Notes under the pieces: model-generated
What the model saw: the letters and a program-made list of their open reading frames with translations, nothing else
Databases searched by the model: none
Told to the model about the DNA's origin: nothing
Shown here: one piece after another, positions 25,750 through 36,783 of the stretch
Numbering within the stretch: the stretch's first letter is position 1
Layout of the letters: each line of letters begins with the position of its first letter
Assembly: GCA_029204225.1 (NCBI GenBank)
Contig: CM055097.1
Location: 41,210,028 to 41,274,027 of the forward strand
Source: Diphasiastrum complanatum
Taxonomy: Eukaryota; Streptophyta; Lycopodiopsida; Lycopodiales; Lycopodiaceae
DNA length: 64,000 bases
Direction: 5' to 3'
Translations under genes and position numbers: made by a program

Positions 25750-25980
25750 GTGGAACCTCCTCGTCACCCATTGGCTACTGAAGTTCCATCGAGATCACAA
25801 TCTTGACCATCCAAATCACTTTGTGTTTCTTGGGTGCAAGTTGTGTTTCTTAACTTAGGAACTTGCAAAAGCTAAGTTAAAAATATTTTATTTAAATATT
25901 AGTGCACATGGCACTTTCTAGCCTAAAGGGCCAATGTTGGACTTATATGCACAGAATGCCAACTGGTTGTCGGATCCTAA
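25750..25980. repeat. Dispersed repeat D1, copy 1
   Basis: About 230 bp matching 29,603-29,827 in direct orientation, from TGGAACCTCCTC to GATCCTAA. It contains TTTTATTTAAATATTAGTGC and the phrase TTGGACTTATATGC. The identity of the repeat (LTR part, 3'UTR or MITE) is unknown. Confidence 0.8.
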
Positions 25981-26702
25981 TATTTCTGACTCTCTACCAC
26001 ATTCATGTAGCATTTGGGTTTGCTATAGGATCCTTTTGCCGACTTTTAGAATATTTCATGTCATTCCTAGAATCAGGCAACATTCTTCCACGACCAAACA
26101 GGTGCCAGTCCCATGGCACTGCCTGTGACGGATCATTGGGATGGTAGCATTTTATTGTTGATGAGTCTATGGCGTTGTCACAATTGTAGAGAGCATAGAT
26201 ATATATTTTTGTTTTGCCTTAGGAAAAGCGTAGATAAGTGTTTGCTTACGTAAAACCTGATGCTTTATTGATGGATTGTGTCGCAAGGACTCGGACTTGT
26301 CCGATTTTCAATAAAAGTCTGGTGGCCATTTCTTGATAGCCTTGTTACTCAACAAATGGATAGTTGTCATCATTGAAAATCAGGTCCCAAGATAGCACTT
26401 GTTGGCATGGATCTTCATAGAATGGTACAACTATTATCGGTGGTATTGTCAAAGGTTCGGTCAATTGGTATGACAGATAGGATAGGGTTGATTGACTGCT
26501 TAATCGATCCACGTGTTCATGATATGCCTGAACTTGAAGACTTTCCTCTACAGTCAAGAGTACCGCTTGAGTACAAGATTTTGATACTTGAAGTGGTGGT
26601 GCTTGTTGGATGGGTGGCCGTGTCTGGCCCTTTGATCGTTGATGTAACCAAATTTGGCGTTGTGGTGGTCGACTTGCTGCTGGAACACGTTGGCTTCAAG
26701 GG
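25981..26702 (-). other. Possible 3' extension of the Gag-like gene
   Basis: On the minus strand this lies downstream of the Gag-like ORF. Gln/His-rich frames (for example 26557-26345 with PLTIPPIIVVPFYEDP) could be further Gag-Pol sequence in shifted frames, but no protease, RT or integrase motif is visible. Confidence 0.3.
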
Positions 26703-27659
26703 TTAACTACTGGTTGTTGATCTCTGCAATGGATTGTAATCAACTGCCTTGGCCTTGCCTCTGTCAGTGTTCTCTGTAAGAGTCTTCATGAAAGCACATT
26801 TGACTTGTGAATCATAAGGCTTACAAGTTGTGAGTGTAGTTGGTATTACAACGTCCAAGGATCGTTGTATCGCCTGTTGAACAATTTCTGGTAGTTTCTT
26901 TATAAGATCAGCTATCGCTTGTTGCTTGATTGTCTCTACCAGTTCCATCATGTCTGAAGGCACTTCAATTCTTTTGACGGATGTTTCAACACATTTGGCG
27001 ACCTTTGCAATATCCCTCGATTCAGCAACCATTTCAAAGCCTGGTGAAATTATGATCTTGCATTTGTAGCACTGGGTACTGGATTTGCCTTTTGGCGAAT
27101 TGCATGCATTGCAAAGATGGATTCTGCCATAGTCAATTGTAATTGCAACGGATAATCTAGGCAGGGATGTCCAATGCCACAATTTGAACATAATGCCATG
27201 AAGACTGAAATAATACGAACATTGCCCTCTTAGATGCAGCATTACATTACAAGCAACGACACATGCCTTTGGATCATGTTCCAGATCTTGATCTTGATCC
27301 GTTAAATGATTTTGGTCATCACCCCTTCCTGGTGAAGCTTGTTCTTCTCTTGTCTCTCTTATTGATGGTAATCCAAATATTTCATCCAACTCATATTTTG
27401 AGTCAGTATCTCGAAAGGCCAACAATATCGATTCAATCTCCATGGCATCAACAAGAACTTGCTTCAATGTAGTGTAAGAGGTGAGGTTCTTCATTTGATA
27501 GTGAATCTCGCTCCTCAGACCTTGGATAAAGTTCTTGATAATCAGCGATGTTGGAATTAGTGGATGACAGTCCTTTGCTATGTGATAGATCCGATGAAGG
27601 TATGCACAAGCTGTCTCTTGACGTTGCATGCTAATGCTTGATAGCTGAGTAGTCAACAT
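26703..27659 (-). CDS. Gag-like protein with Cys-rich motif
   Basis: 318 codons from ATG 27659; the frame is open a little further upstream (NSFIHPSTNN precedes Met1). Residues about 10-80 resemble a retrotransposon Gag/capsid core (QRQETACAYLHRIYHIAK, FIQGLRSEIHYQMKN, LKQVLVDAMEIE). A linker follows, then CNACNSPKGKSSTQCYKC near residues 184-201, which has CxxC pairs but not the CCHC spacing of a nucleocapsid knuckle. The C-terminal third is helical-looking (VEVP-like, ELVETIKQQAIADLIKKLPEIVQQ). It may be Gag of a poorly known element or a domesticated Gag; a long intact frame amid decayed elements is notable. Assignment is tentative. Confidence 0.45.
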   Translation of the reverse strand: MLTTQLSSISMQRQETACAYLHRIYHIAKDCHPLIPTSLIIKNFIQGLRSEIHYQMKNLTSYTTLKQVLVDAMEIESILLAFRDTDSKYELDEIFGLPSIRETREEQASPGRGDDQNHLTDQDQDLEHDPKACVVACNVMLHLRGQCSYYFSLHGIMFKLWHWTSLPRLSVAITIDYGRIHLCNACNSPKGKSSTQCYKCKIIISPGFEMVAESRDIAKVAKCVETSVKRIEVPSDMMELVETIKQQAIADLIKKLPEIVQQAIQRSLDVVIPTTLTTCKPYDSQVKCAFMKTLTENTDRGKAKAVDYNPLQRSTTSS

Positions 27660-27803
27660 GTTGTTTGTGGATGGATGGATAAATGAATTTCTATGTAAGA
27701 TTGCTCTTCAAGAGATGACTGATGATGCACAATGTTCCAAATAGTGGTTTTGTTTGGTTTTGCTTCTTTTTTTTCTTTTTCTTTTTTAAGATTCGAAAAA
27801 TTG

Positions 27804-27930
27804 GAGAATCACAAAAAGTCTAGCAAATTGGAGAATCACAAAAAGTCTACCAAATTTGGGAATCACAAAAAGTCTACCAGATTTGGGATTCACAAAAAGC
27901 CTACCAAATTTGGGATTCACAAAAAACTAG
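27804..27930. repeat. 27-bp tandem repeat, about 4.7 copies
   Basis: Units start at 27804, 27831, 27858, 27885 and 27912, each of the form G(A/G)GA(A/T)TCACAAAAAG(T/C)CTA plus a tail. Since 27 is a multiple of three, the plus frame reads as nine-residue repeats (e.g. NHKKSTKFG). Confidence 0.9.
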
Positions 27931-28370
27931 GGGTTTTGGGAATTCAAAAAACTGGGAGTAAAAAAACTGGGGGTTTTGGAGATTCAACAAAACTAAGGGA
28001 TTTGGAGATTCAAAAAACCTTAAAAATTTTGGGATTCAAGAAAATGTGGGAATTTGGTGTGTTAGAAAATGTGGGGGTTTTGGGATTCAAGAAAGCTGGG
28101 AGTCAAAAAACTAGGGGTTTTGGGGAGTCAACAAAACTAAGAGATTTGGGGATTCAAAAAACTTGAGAATTTTGGGATTCAAGAAAACGTGGAAATTTGG
28201 GGAGTCTGAAAACGTGGGGATTTTCGAATTCAAGAAAACTGGGAGTAAAAAACTAGGGATTTTGGGGAGTCAACAAAACTAAGGGATTTGGGGTTTCAAA
28301 AAACTTGGGAATTTTGGGATTCAAGAAAACATGGGAATTTGGGGAGTCCGAAAATGTGGGAATAAAATAT
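27930..28370. repeat. 143-bp higher-order tandem repeat, about 3 copies
   Basis: Unit starts at 27930, 28073 and 28216. Each unit holds several GGGATTCAA(G/C)AAAACT(A)GGG sub-units, so it appears to have grown out of the neighbouring 27-bp type of repeat. It is G- and A-rich on the plus strand. Confidence 0.85.
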
Positions 28371-28654
28371 GAGGAAGTCAAAAACTATGGGAATTCAAAA
28401 TTTTGAAATTTGAAATTTGGGAATATCGATTTGGGAAGGCAAACAATGGGTTTTTTTTTTTGTAGAAAAATAAAAAATAAAAAATACATCGAGCACCTTT
28501 AAAAAGTCTAAATATAATCTAGTATGAGTACCGAAAAACTTAATAGAATAAACCCAAGAAAAACGTTCATAGGTGCCTAAATCTCCATGAAAAAAAAAAA
28601 GGCACAATAAATAATAATAATAAAATATCCTAAAACCTAGTCTCTATGAAGAGG
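28371..28654. other. AT-rich spacer with homopolymers
   Basis: A T-run near 28450-28462 and an A-run near 28590. No gene seen. Confidence 0.5.
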
Positions 28655-29280
28655 TCAGCGAGCAGAGGATCGGGAAGGTGAGAAGGACTGAGTGCAAGGA
28701 GAGGTGAGGGAGAGGTGGAGGGCGGCTCAAGTGAGGGCGGATGGACAGGAGAGGAGATGGACGGATGGGGCGGATAGCTGGTGAGAGGAGGGAAGCGCAG
28801 CAGGTGCAGGAAGCAAGATGGAGGTGAGGGCAGGGAGCGGAGAAGCAGGGAGGCAAGAAGGCAGCCGAGAAGCCAGGGTGAGAGGAGAAGGCCAAGGCGG
28901 GAGCTGTAGGCAGGGGGGCAGATCAGGGCGGTGGAGCAGTAGCAGCCGAGGAGTAGGCAGCAAGGAGGGCGAGGAGTAGGGAGTCGAGAGGGGACTTGTG
29001 AGGTCACAAGGCAGGAGATGGAGGTAGGCCAAGACGGGGGCACAATAGAGGGGAGCACTGCTACAAGGAGGAAGGAGGAGGATGGAGGTGAGAGCAAGGA
29101 GCGTAGCGAGTAGGCAGGGCGGACAACAGGGGTGGACAACATGCAAGGAGTGGATGGAGGTGAGGGCAGGGAGCAGAGGAGTAGCAGCAGGACAATGGAA
29201 GGGGAAGGGAGTGGACAACAGAGCAGCATGGATGAGCAAGATGGTGGACAATAGGGAGAAGAGGGAGGGTTGAGCACAAC
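28655..29280. repeat. Purine-rich, GC-rich stretch with imperfect internal repetition
   Basis: Over 600 bp the plus strand is almost entirely G and A with scattered CAG/CGG, built from words like GATGGAGGTGAG, GGCAGGGAGC and GAGCAGAGGAG. Long Pro/Ser/Leu-rich minus-strand frames across it come from this composition. It contrasts sharply with the AT-rich surroundings. Confidence 0.75.
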
Positions 29281-29318
29281 CAAAGAGAAGGGAAGACATC
29301 AGGGATGTAGACTCTACT

Positions 29319-29329
29319 TTAAGGGAGAG
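29319..29329 (+). other. Polypurine tract of Copia-3
   Basis: A TAAGGGAGAGA run directly before the LTR start at 29,330; the position fits plus-strand priming. Confidence 0.5.
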
Positions 29330-29604
29330 AGTTAGAATTAAAGTAGAATCACTGTGTTATTGTACTGTGGGTCCTATCACTTGATAAGGATCAGTTGGCC
29401 TCACCACAAGGCAAGTCGATGGGACACGCATCCCGCCAACGGCAACCTGGGTCATGCATGGGTTGCCTGAGTGAACAACTACATGTACAGTGTAATTTCA
29501 TTTTGAGAAATACAGTTGCTATGTGAGCTTGGTGTGGAGAGTGTTTTTCTATGTATGTTACTGTGTAGCATGATCTGTGTTCTTGTTTGAAGCAAATTCT
29601 AAGT
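29330..29604 (+). mobile_element. Copia-3: LTR remnant (probable 3' or solo LTR)
   Basis: About 275 bp with inverted ends TTAGAATT (29332-29339) and AATTCTAA (29595-29602). The usual outer TG and CA are mutated to AG and GT. Upstream is a purine tract, but no copia coding sequence precedes it. Confidence 0.55.
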
Positions 29605-29827
29605 GAACCTCCTCATCACCCATTGGCTACTGAAGTTCCATCAGGATCACAATCTTGACCGTTCGAATCACTTTGTGTTTCTTGGGTGCAAGTTGTGTTT
29701 ATTTACTTAGGAACTTACAAAAGGCTAAGTTAAAAATATTTTATTTAAATATTAGTGCACATGGCACTTTCTAGCCTAAAGGCCCAATGTTGGACTTATA
29801 TGCGCAGAATTGGTTGCCTGATTCTAA
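29603..29827. repeat. Dispersed repeat D1, copy 2
   Basis: Direct-orientation match to 25,750-25,980. Here it directly abuts the Copia-3 LTR remnant and is followed by a (CA)n(CT)n microsatellite, while copy 1 is preceded by an (AG)n tract. Confidence 0.8.
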
Positions 29828-29849
29828 ACAAAATCAATACAAAATGGCA

Positions 29850-29866
29850 AACACACACACACACAC

Positions 29867-29939
<73 letters not shown>
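29850..29939. repeat. (CA)n-(CT)n compound microsatellite
   Basis: About nine CA units, then TA and about 34 CT units. Ser-Leu and Arg-Glu frames here are artefacts. Confidence 0.95.
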
Positions 29940-29942
<3 letters not shown>

Positions 29943-30129
29943 CTATCTTTCCTTCCGTTCCTTTCTTTCACAAAACTCCAAAAACTTTCAAAAACCAACC
30001 TCCAATTTCTCCAACCTCCAATTGCTCCAAGATCCAAGCGCTAGCCTTCAATCGCTCCAATCGCTGCAATGCTCGCTGAAAACATAGTGATAGGAATGGT
30101 CTAGAATTGCGATTTTGCAAAAAAAATAT

Positions 30130-30460
30130 CAGACGTCAAAATACGACTGACGGATTGTTGAACTTGCCGGACGTCAGACGTCAGACATCTTGTCGTTCAT
30201 TTCGGATTGCTGACATGGATGTCGGAATCCGACGTCCATGTCAACAGACATGTATTTTTTGTTTATTTTATGTATATTACACGTCATATCCACATTTGCA
30301 TGTCGGAATCCTTCATGTCGAATTTTAACATATACTTTGAAAATGGGTTGCCACCACAATTTTTCGGTCGCCGGACGTGTAGATTTGGTATTTTTACTTA
30401 GATGTCAGATTCTGACCCGTCGAAATGCGACGAATTATGAAATTTTCTAAAATCCATCAG
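30130..30460. repeat. GACGTC-palindrome locus 1
   Basis: Contains GACGTC four times in about 105 bp and one 31-bp near-perfect palindrome at 30,212-30,242 in which GATGTC (30,218) and GACGTC (30,231) are 13 bp apart. Further weakened motifs (ACACGTCAT, GCCGGACGTG, ATGTCGGAATCC) continue to about 30,430. The same paired motif recurs at 62.6-63.05 kb. Function unknown. TGACG/GACGTC cores are known binding sites of plant bZIP factors. Confidence 0.75.
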
Positions 30461-31300
30461 ACGCCCACATCGGAATTTGCACGATATGTTATTGTGAATT
30501 CAGCCAAGTCACTAGTTTTATGGGTTGCATCCTCCACTACAAGGAGGCCTTACGCAAAGCAACAACAAAAATCGTAGAATTTCTTATTATTATTCTGGGA
30601 TGGTGTGCAAGCTAAAGTAGCTCGACCAACAATTTATCCAGTGATCGACAACTTCGGGATGCTTTTATCGCCAAAAAAAAAATTCGGTTTAAAAGCCCAA
30701 GCTGTTTTGAATTGATGGCTTAAATTGAATAAACTGATTTTGCATTTGGTTGTTTCCCATTTTATTGCTTTTATGAAGTTAGAATCGAGGGAACCATCAA
30801 TGCCGGTGATGTCGGGTGAATCACCCACTGGAAATTATCCTTATCCATTTGGGAGTCAAAATTGAAAAATTAAACATTGAGTTAAGAATCATTGCGGGTA
30901 TAATTTTTGTAATGAAGCAATGTCCAAAAAAACATAGTTTTAACATACCATAAGGTGCTTATTAAAATTATACCAATGAATTGCCAAATGGATTTTAAGC
31001 AATAAAAGTTCGGAAAAATGTCAAAGTGTCGAAAGAGTAACTGCAATTGCAAAAATGACTAACATGCCCATGGGAAAAGAAAAATAGCAATGAAAAAAAC
31101 TTGTTGACCCTGCACCCCCCCAACCTTGCTACTAAGCATGCAAACAATAAGTTTAACTAAAGTCTAAACCCCCCGTTCCTCACCACGCATTTCCCTCCAT
31201 CTATTGCAGGTTAACAATTGTTGATAGGGCGCTCTGGAGGCTACATATAGGCGCATTTTTGGAAGCCTATACCTGCAAATTTTTCTAGTTTTATTATTCT
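30461..31300. other. Interval with no recognised gene
   Basis: No family motif on either strand. A short A-run lies near 30,673. Confidence 0.45.
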
Positions 31301-32121
31301 TATGATGCAAGAAGCATTTAAGCTTTATGTTCTGCTCTTTTTTTTTTCAGATTACCAAAGCTTTACCAGCGATTTACAGCTCACTTTGCTTTGCATTCAT
31401 CTCTACATGCATAAGCAAAGTTTCCTTTATAGATTTGCAGGTTTACATTTTATTATCTCTAGAAAACAGGATAGATTTTTCCGAAAAAAAATTTTGCAGG
31501 TTGTCTTCTCTATTTCACCGAATAGCTTTTGTTTTGAACCAAACCATTTCAAAAATGGCTTTACTGGCTCCAAAACCTACAGCACACACTTAGTTTGCTG
31601 GAAAATGCAACATGAACTTGTAACTCCAAAAATATATATATATTATCGCCATGCAAAACATGTAAATAGCCACCAACATTCACAGCAAGTGGTTAGTCCA
31701 TTTTTGCATCTATTCTTGTCTTTCTTATCGATTAAAGCAAAACCGGTTCCACAAAAAGCAATAGACAGCAACCAAAATCTCATAAACCACTGTTTCAAGA
31801 ACAAGAAGCCATAAGAAAAATCCAATATAGCTTCAAATTGAAACCGTTGCTTTTCCAAAAGTGCTTCTAGCAAAGAAATCAACAACATAAAAGAATTGAA
31901 AATCAGAATTACTTTCAAAAACCAATTTGAATTGCTTAATAATCGAACCAATTGTATACCTGGTAGTGCACGTACCACACAACCGATTACACTTCAAAAA
32001 AGGAAATCGACGGGAAGAGCAATCCAAAATTTCCTCTCTTTGTTGCTTACTCCATGGAATTCTCAAAAAACGTCGAGATTCCTTCTCAAGCTCTTTCGAT
32101 GGCAAAACTTGCTTAGAACCG
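31301..32121 (-). other. Leader of a minus-strand copia element (Copia-4)
   Basis: Lies inside a minus-strand PBS. Frames of up to 170 codons occur on both strands but none matches Gag; the interval is read as untranslated leader or degraded gag. Confidence 0.4.
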
Positions 32122-32133
32122 GCTCTGATACCA
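32122..32133 (-). other. Copia-4 primer-binding site
   Basis: Minus strand TGGTATCAGAGC, exact. The bases beyond it (ATATAAAG) lack a TG start, so the LTR terminus is mutated or offset. Confidence 0.85.
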
Positions 32134-32640
32134 ATATAAAGTCCTAACCCAAGAATCCTTTTCTAAGCATGCCGATAACAAGCAACACAAGGGAAACGGA
32201 TGGTGGACAAACCAACCCAACCAAACCTAGATCGTACGGATCTAGCTCCCAAGCTATGGATCAATCTCAAAGAGGAGTGAGGCATCACACCAGCAGCATA
32301 TGGCTACTAGTCTCACAATCAAGGATACACTAGTGAGAGCCCAATAGGTATGCTTATACCCTTCAAGGCCCATGCACCACTAGTAGTGCATTGTGACACT
32401 TCACTGGACACCTCTGTAGCCTATCTAGGCCATGTCATCCAGTTTTCCAATGACTCATTGATAGACCCATACAAATCCACCATCATGAGTTTAGGCCTAC
32501 AACCATTAATTATGACCTTATACCTATAAGGGCTCCAATTCCCTTATAGTCATAACTAACTTATAGGTTGTTGGTCTATCGTTCTCTAGGTGGACATGCT
32601 ACCTGAGACCAATCATGGGCATGACATCTTGTGTGTTGGT
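32134..32640 (-). mobile_element. Copia-4 5' LTR, approximate
   Basis: Non-coding sequence directly outside the PBS, with repeated CATGCACCACTAGTAGTGCATTG-like inverted words around 32,368-32,390. The outer edge near 32,640 is only a guess. Confidence 0.4.
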
Positions 32641-33328
<688 letters not shown>

Positions 33329-33329
33329 A

Positions 33330-33864
33330 GTCGAAATTGCCATAACCCAACTTTCGTAGGCTTCAAGTAGACTCATTAATAGAGTCATGAGAGCAGCAAA
33401 ATCTTCTATGACTGAGCCAGCTGCAGTCATTTGCTCCATAAGATTTTTTTGAATATGTCGAGGTGACTCAAAACACTCTCTACGTCAGACATTCTCAAGG
33501 TAAATAATTTATTTCTCAAGTGTAGCTTGGAAGTCACATCTCTGATATCATAGAGGTTTGCTAGGATGTCCCATGCATCCTTAGCAGTCTGAGCAGCACG
33601 TATGGGCTGATCTGAGTATCCTTGATGTTGAGGGTGATCATGGCAAATGCTTTGTCATCTCTCAGTTTCCACTTGGTGATGTTGGCTGCATCACCTTCTA
33701 GTTTGAGCTCTATGCCCTAATGAGAGATGAACTAGATGATGGATCCATTCTAGTTGAACGAGATCGTTGGTAGAAATAATGATTGTCGAAATACTATTGG
33801 CTGCATGTTTGCTAGATAAGATGTCTTGGTAGAAACAAGACTGATAATCTGCAATAAAATGTCT
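33330..33864 (-). pseudogene. Copia-5 Gag fragment
   Basis: Minus strand, in several frames. An N-terminal part near 33,700-33,600 (LEGDAAN.TKWKLRDDKAFAMITLNI) and a downstream part at 33,439-33,335 (MEQMTAAGSVIEDFAALMTLLMSL..YESW) match the helical core of copia Gag (DUF4219/UBN2 type). It is cut by the (GA)n tract. The fragment at 46.2-46.7 kb is its relative. Confidence 0.65.
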
Positions 33865-33876
33865 GCTCTGATACCA
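33865..33876 (-). other. Copia-5 primer-binding site
   Basis: Minus strand TGGTATCAGAGC, exact, next to an LTR start TGTCGTAAACG on the plus strand at 33,877. Confidence 0.9.
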
Positions 33877-34430
33877 TGTCGTAAACGTGAGAATAACTGG
33901 CAGCGAAAGCTCCAAGCTTTGAGCATAGGCGTGTACGATCAGAAATGCAACAGTTAGCAGTAGAAATATTCAAGATGAATCATTCATACAAATTGCAGTA
34001 AAGGAATAGTACAATAGTGAGGAAAAAATTGCACTTTGATTAATATCAATAGTGAGTACAATGGCTTGAAGTGATAACTTCAGCTTGAATGCTGAGCATG
34101 ATTACGCTGGCTACATAAAATTTTGATTATTCATAATACATTGCCATGGTGTTGGGTGGCACATAGCCAGGGAGAGTGAGCAACAATGCTAGGAGCCAGG
34201 AGGAGCAGGTGATGCTTTGGCGATCGGCTTGGATAGCAGGATGGTGACCTAGAGATGGGCGAAGCCTACTTGGAGGTAGGTGGCATGGAGTGTACCTAGT
34301 GGTGGTACATATCTTGAGGGCATGGAGTGTATTACGAGGTGATGTGGATCTAGCATGCCCATGGTTGTGAGCCGACATGGATGGAGATGGTTGCTTAGGG
34401 ATTGACAACTGATACTTTGGCGCCTTGCCC
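33877..34430 (-). mobile_element. Copia-5 5' LTR, outer edge approximate
   Basis: Starts TGTCGTAAACGTGA beside the PBS; the LTR of Copia-8 starts TGTCGTACGACG, so the two are probably one family. Somewhere before 34,465 it meets the gypsy pol fragment; the seam was not resolved. Confidence 0.45.
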
Positions 34431-34464
34431 TGTCCTGGGCACTTCTTATGCTATCTTTAGCCAG

Positions 34465-36783
34465 CTATAACATTTCTTGCATATCCGCAAGGAAATTAGC
34501 TGCGGCTTGCACCCGTAGGTTTTTCATGCCAACACTAATTGGTGATCGAGGTTGAAACCAATACATAAGCATGAAAGGGCTGAATCTGGTCACTGAATGT
34601 TTTGCATTGTTATATGCAAATTCCACCAGTGGAAGGTACTGTTCCCAATCAGACTGCCGATGGCCCACATATGCTCGAAGCATATCCTCCATGGTCTGAT
34701 TGGTCCATTCCGTTTGACCGTCTGATTCCGGACGATCTGTAGAACTCAAACGTAAAGTTGTTTCCAACTTTTTAAATACTGCTTGCCAAAAATTCCCAGT
34801 GTATTTCGGGTCACAGTCACTAACAATATCGCAAGGCAGCCCGTATAGTTGAAAAAGCTTCTCAACAAACAGTTGAGCTAGTTCTGAAGCTTTAACAGTA
34901 GTTTTTGTTGGGATAAATTGAGTAAACTTCATAAGTCTGTCAACAATGACCCAAACCGAATCGTGGCCCTTCCCTGTACGTGGAAGCCCGACCACAAAAT
35001 CCATAGATATGCTTTCCCACTTTCCGGTAGGAATATCTAAAGGAGGTAATAGGCCACTAGCTTTTAGCCTCTCTGCTTTATTTAACTGACACTTAGTACA
35101 TTTAAGTACATAGGCATCTACCTTACTTTTCATCTTAGGCCACCAAAATTGCCTTCGAACTAAGTCAAGTGTTCTTTGTATACCCGGATGTCCTGCGCAT
35201 GGACTATCATGACACTCATGCAAGATTTGGGCCCTTACAGTGTCATTCTCCAATACACACATCTTTCCTTTTTGAAGCAAAGTCATGTTTCGAATTAGGA
35301 AATCTGTTTCATTCTTTCCCTGATTCGAGGAATTTTGCAAACCTGAATCGACTCCCGAAAGTACTTGTTGCCAATACTTTCAAAAAAAAGGATCGGACTC
35401 ATATAGTCCTTGAAGAGACTGAAACAACTCCGGTTCAATAACAGTAAAGCACAACTGATTAATAACCGGTAACTGACTCAAAGCATCTGCTAGAGTATTT
35501 TTACTTAAATATAACGTATAGAAAAGTCAAAGATTTGCATCAGCTCAGCCCATCTAGCTTGCCTCCCCTTTAAATCTGTAGCATCACATAAATATCGAAG
35601 AGTCTGATGATCTGTCAAAACTTCAAATCTGGCTCCATACAAATAATGTCGTCAAATTTTCAAGGAATGAACAATTGCAAACCTCATAGGTACAGTACCT
35701 AGACTAAGTAGGATCGAGTTTCTTGCTTTCATAAGCCACAAGATGTCCATCCTCAATCAAAATAGCTCCAATAGCATAATCACTGACATCGGTCCTACCC
35801 ACAAAAGTCTTATTAGGATCGCCAATGATTAGTATTGGTGCCGAAGTGACACTTTTCTTAAGCAACTCAAAGCAATTATTCATATCCTCCGTCCACACCA
35901 CTAGTGGACTCTTAGCCCTCCGGCTTAGCTTCTTATAGCCTTTTAAGGCCTGGGTAGGGGGAAATGCCAATCGAGCATATTGGGGAATATGCAGACGGAA
36001 AAATCTCACAAACTCCAAGAAAGACTTGATTTCTCGAACTGTGGTGAGAATAGGCCAATCAATAATCCTCTGGATACGATCAGCCTCAATCTCCACCCCC
36101 CGTTCGAAAATCTTATGCCCCGAGTAGGACGATTCCTTAGCAAAAAAGTCACACTTAGACTCCTTTGGCAAAGAGCTTTTCCCTTCTTAGAATGCCCAAG
36201 ACAATCCTAAGATGCTCTTTATGTTCCGCCAAAGTCTTAGTGAACACTAGGATATCATCCAAGAATACCACTACGAATCTTCCCAAATATGGCCTGAACA
36301 AATTATTAATCATTTGTTGGAAAGTTGCCAGTGCATTGGTCAAACCAAAAGGCAACACCAAAAACTTGTAGTGACCAAAGCGAGTTCGAAACCCGGTTTT
36401 TGGTATATCTTCTGCCTTAATGTGTATCTGATGGTGGTTCGATCTTAGATCTATCTTGGTAAAGTACCCAGCACCACCAAGATAGTCTATTAGATCATCC
36501 ATCCGCGGCAGTGGATATCTATTCTTAGTGGTTACCTTGTTCAATTTCTTATAGTCGACGCAAAACCTTATAGTCTCATCCTTCATTACCACTTGTAAGT
36601 TCCTATCTTTCTTCCCCCCTTAAACACTTTTACGGGAGGTGGAACTACATGCTTCTTCTGATTGGCTAGCCTAGACTCTAAGTCTTGGTTTCTTTGATTA
36701 GTTTCAAGAAGCTGCTTATTAGTGGCTTGAATTTGTTGGTATAAAAGTTCAAGAGCTTGTGTCACGGCCCATAAAAGTTTCAC
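34465..36783 (-). pseudogene. Gypsy-2: minus-strand gag stub, RT, RNase H and integrase
   Basis: From right to left: a coiled, Gln/Asn-rich Gag-like stub (36783-36586); RT (36592-36155) with [22 protein letters not shown] and catalytic FLDDILVF; connection/RNase H (36171-35704) with YESKKLDPT at its end; degraded RNase H C-terminus (35,700-35,345) with several stops; and integrase (35340-34465) with HHCC finger (HECHDSPCAGHPG, CTKCQ), DDE core residues in SMDFVVGLP, SDCDPKYTGNFW and NQTMEDMLRAY. The Gag stub abuts RT directly, so protease and most of Gag were deleted. Integrase ends at a stop before any chromodomain. The right end joins inverted block R2 at 36,766. Confidence 0.88.

Noticed and set aside
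25374-25806. Arg-Glu repeat ORFs near 25.6 kb
   Set aside because: Products of the (AG)n microsatellite.
27804-28370. CRISPR-like array
   Set aside because: Units are tandem without unique spacers, and the window is plant nuclear DNA.
28630-29299. Minus-strand Pro/Ser/Leu-rich ORFs of up to 217 codons
   Set aside because: They come from the purine-rich composition; stops are rare in all minus frames there and no domain is seen.
31302-31814. 170-codon plus frame
   Set aside because: Composition is ordinary AT-rich noise with no motif, and it lies antisense to the leader of a minus-strand copia.
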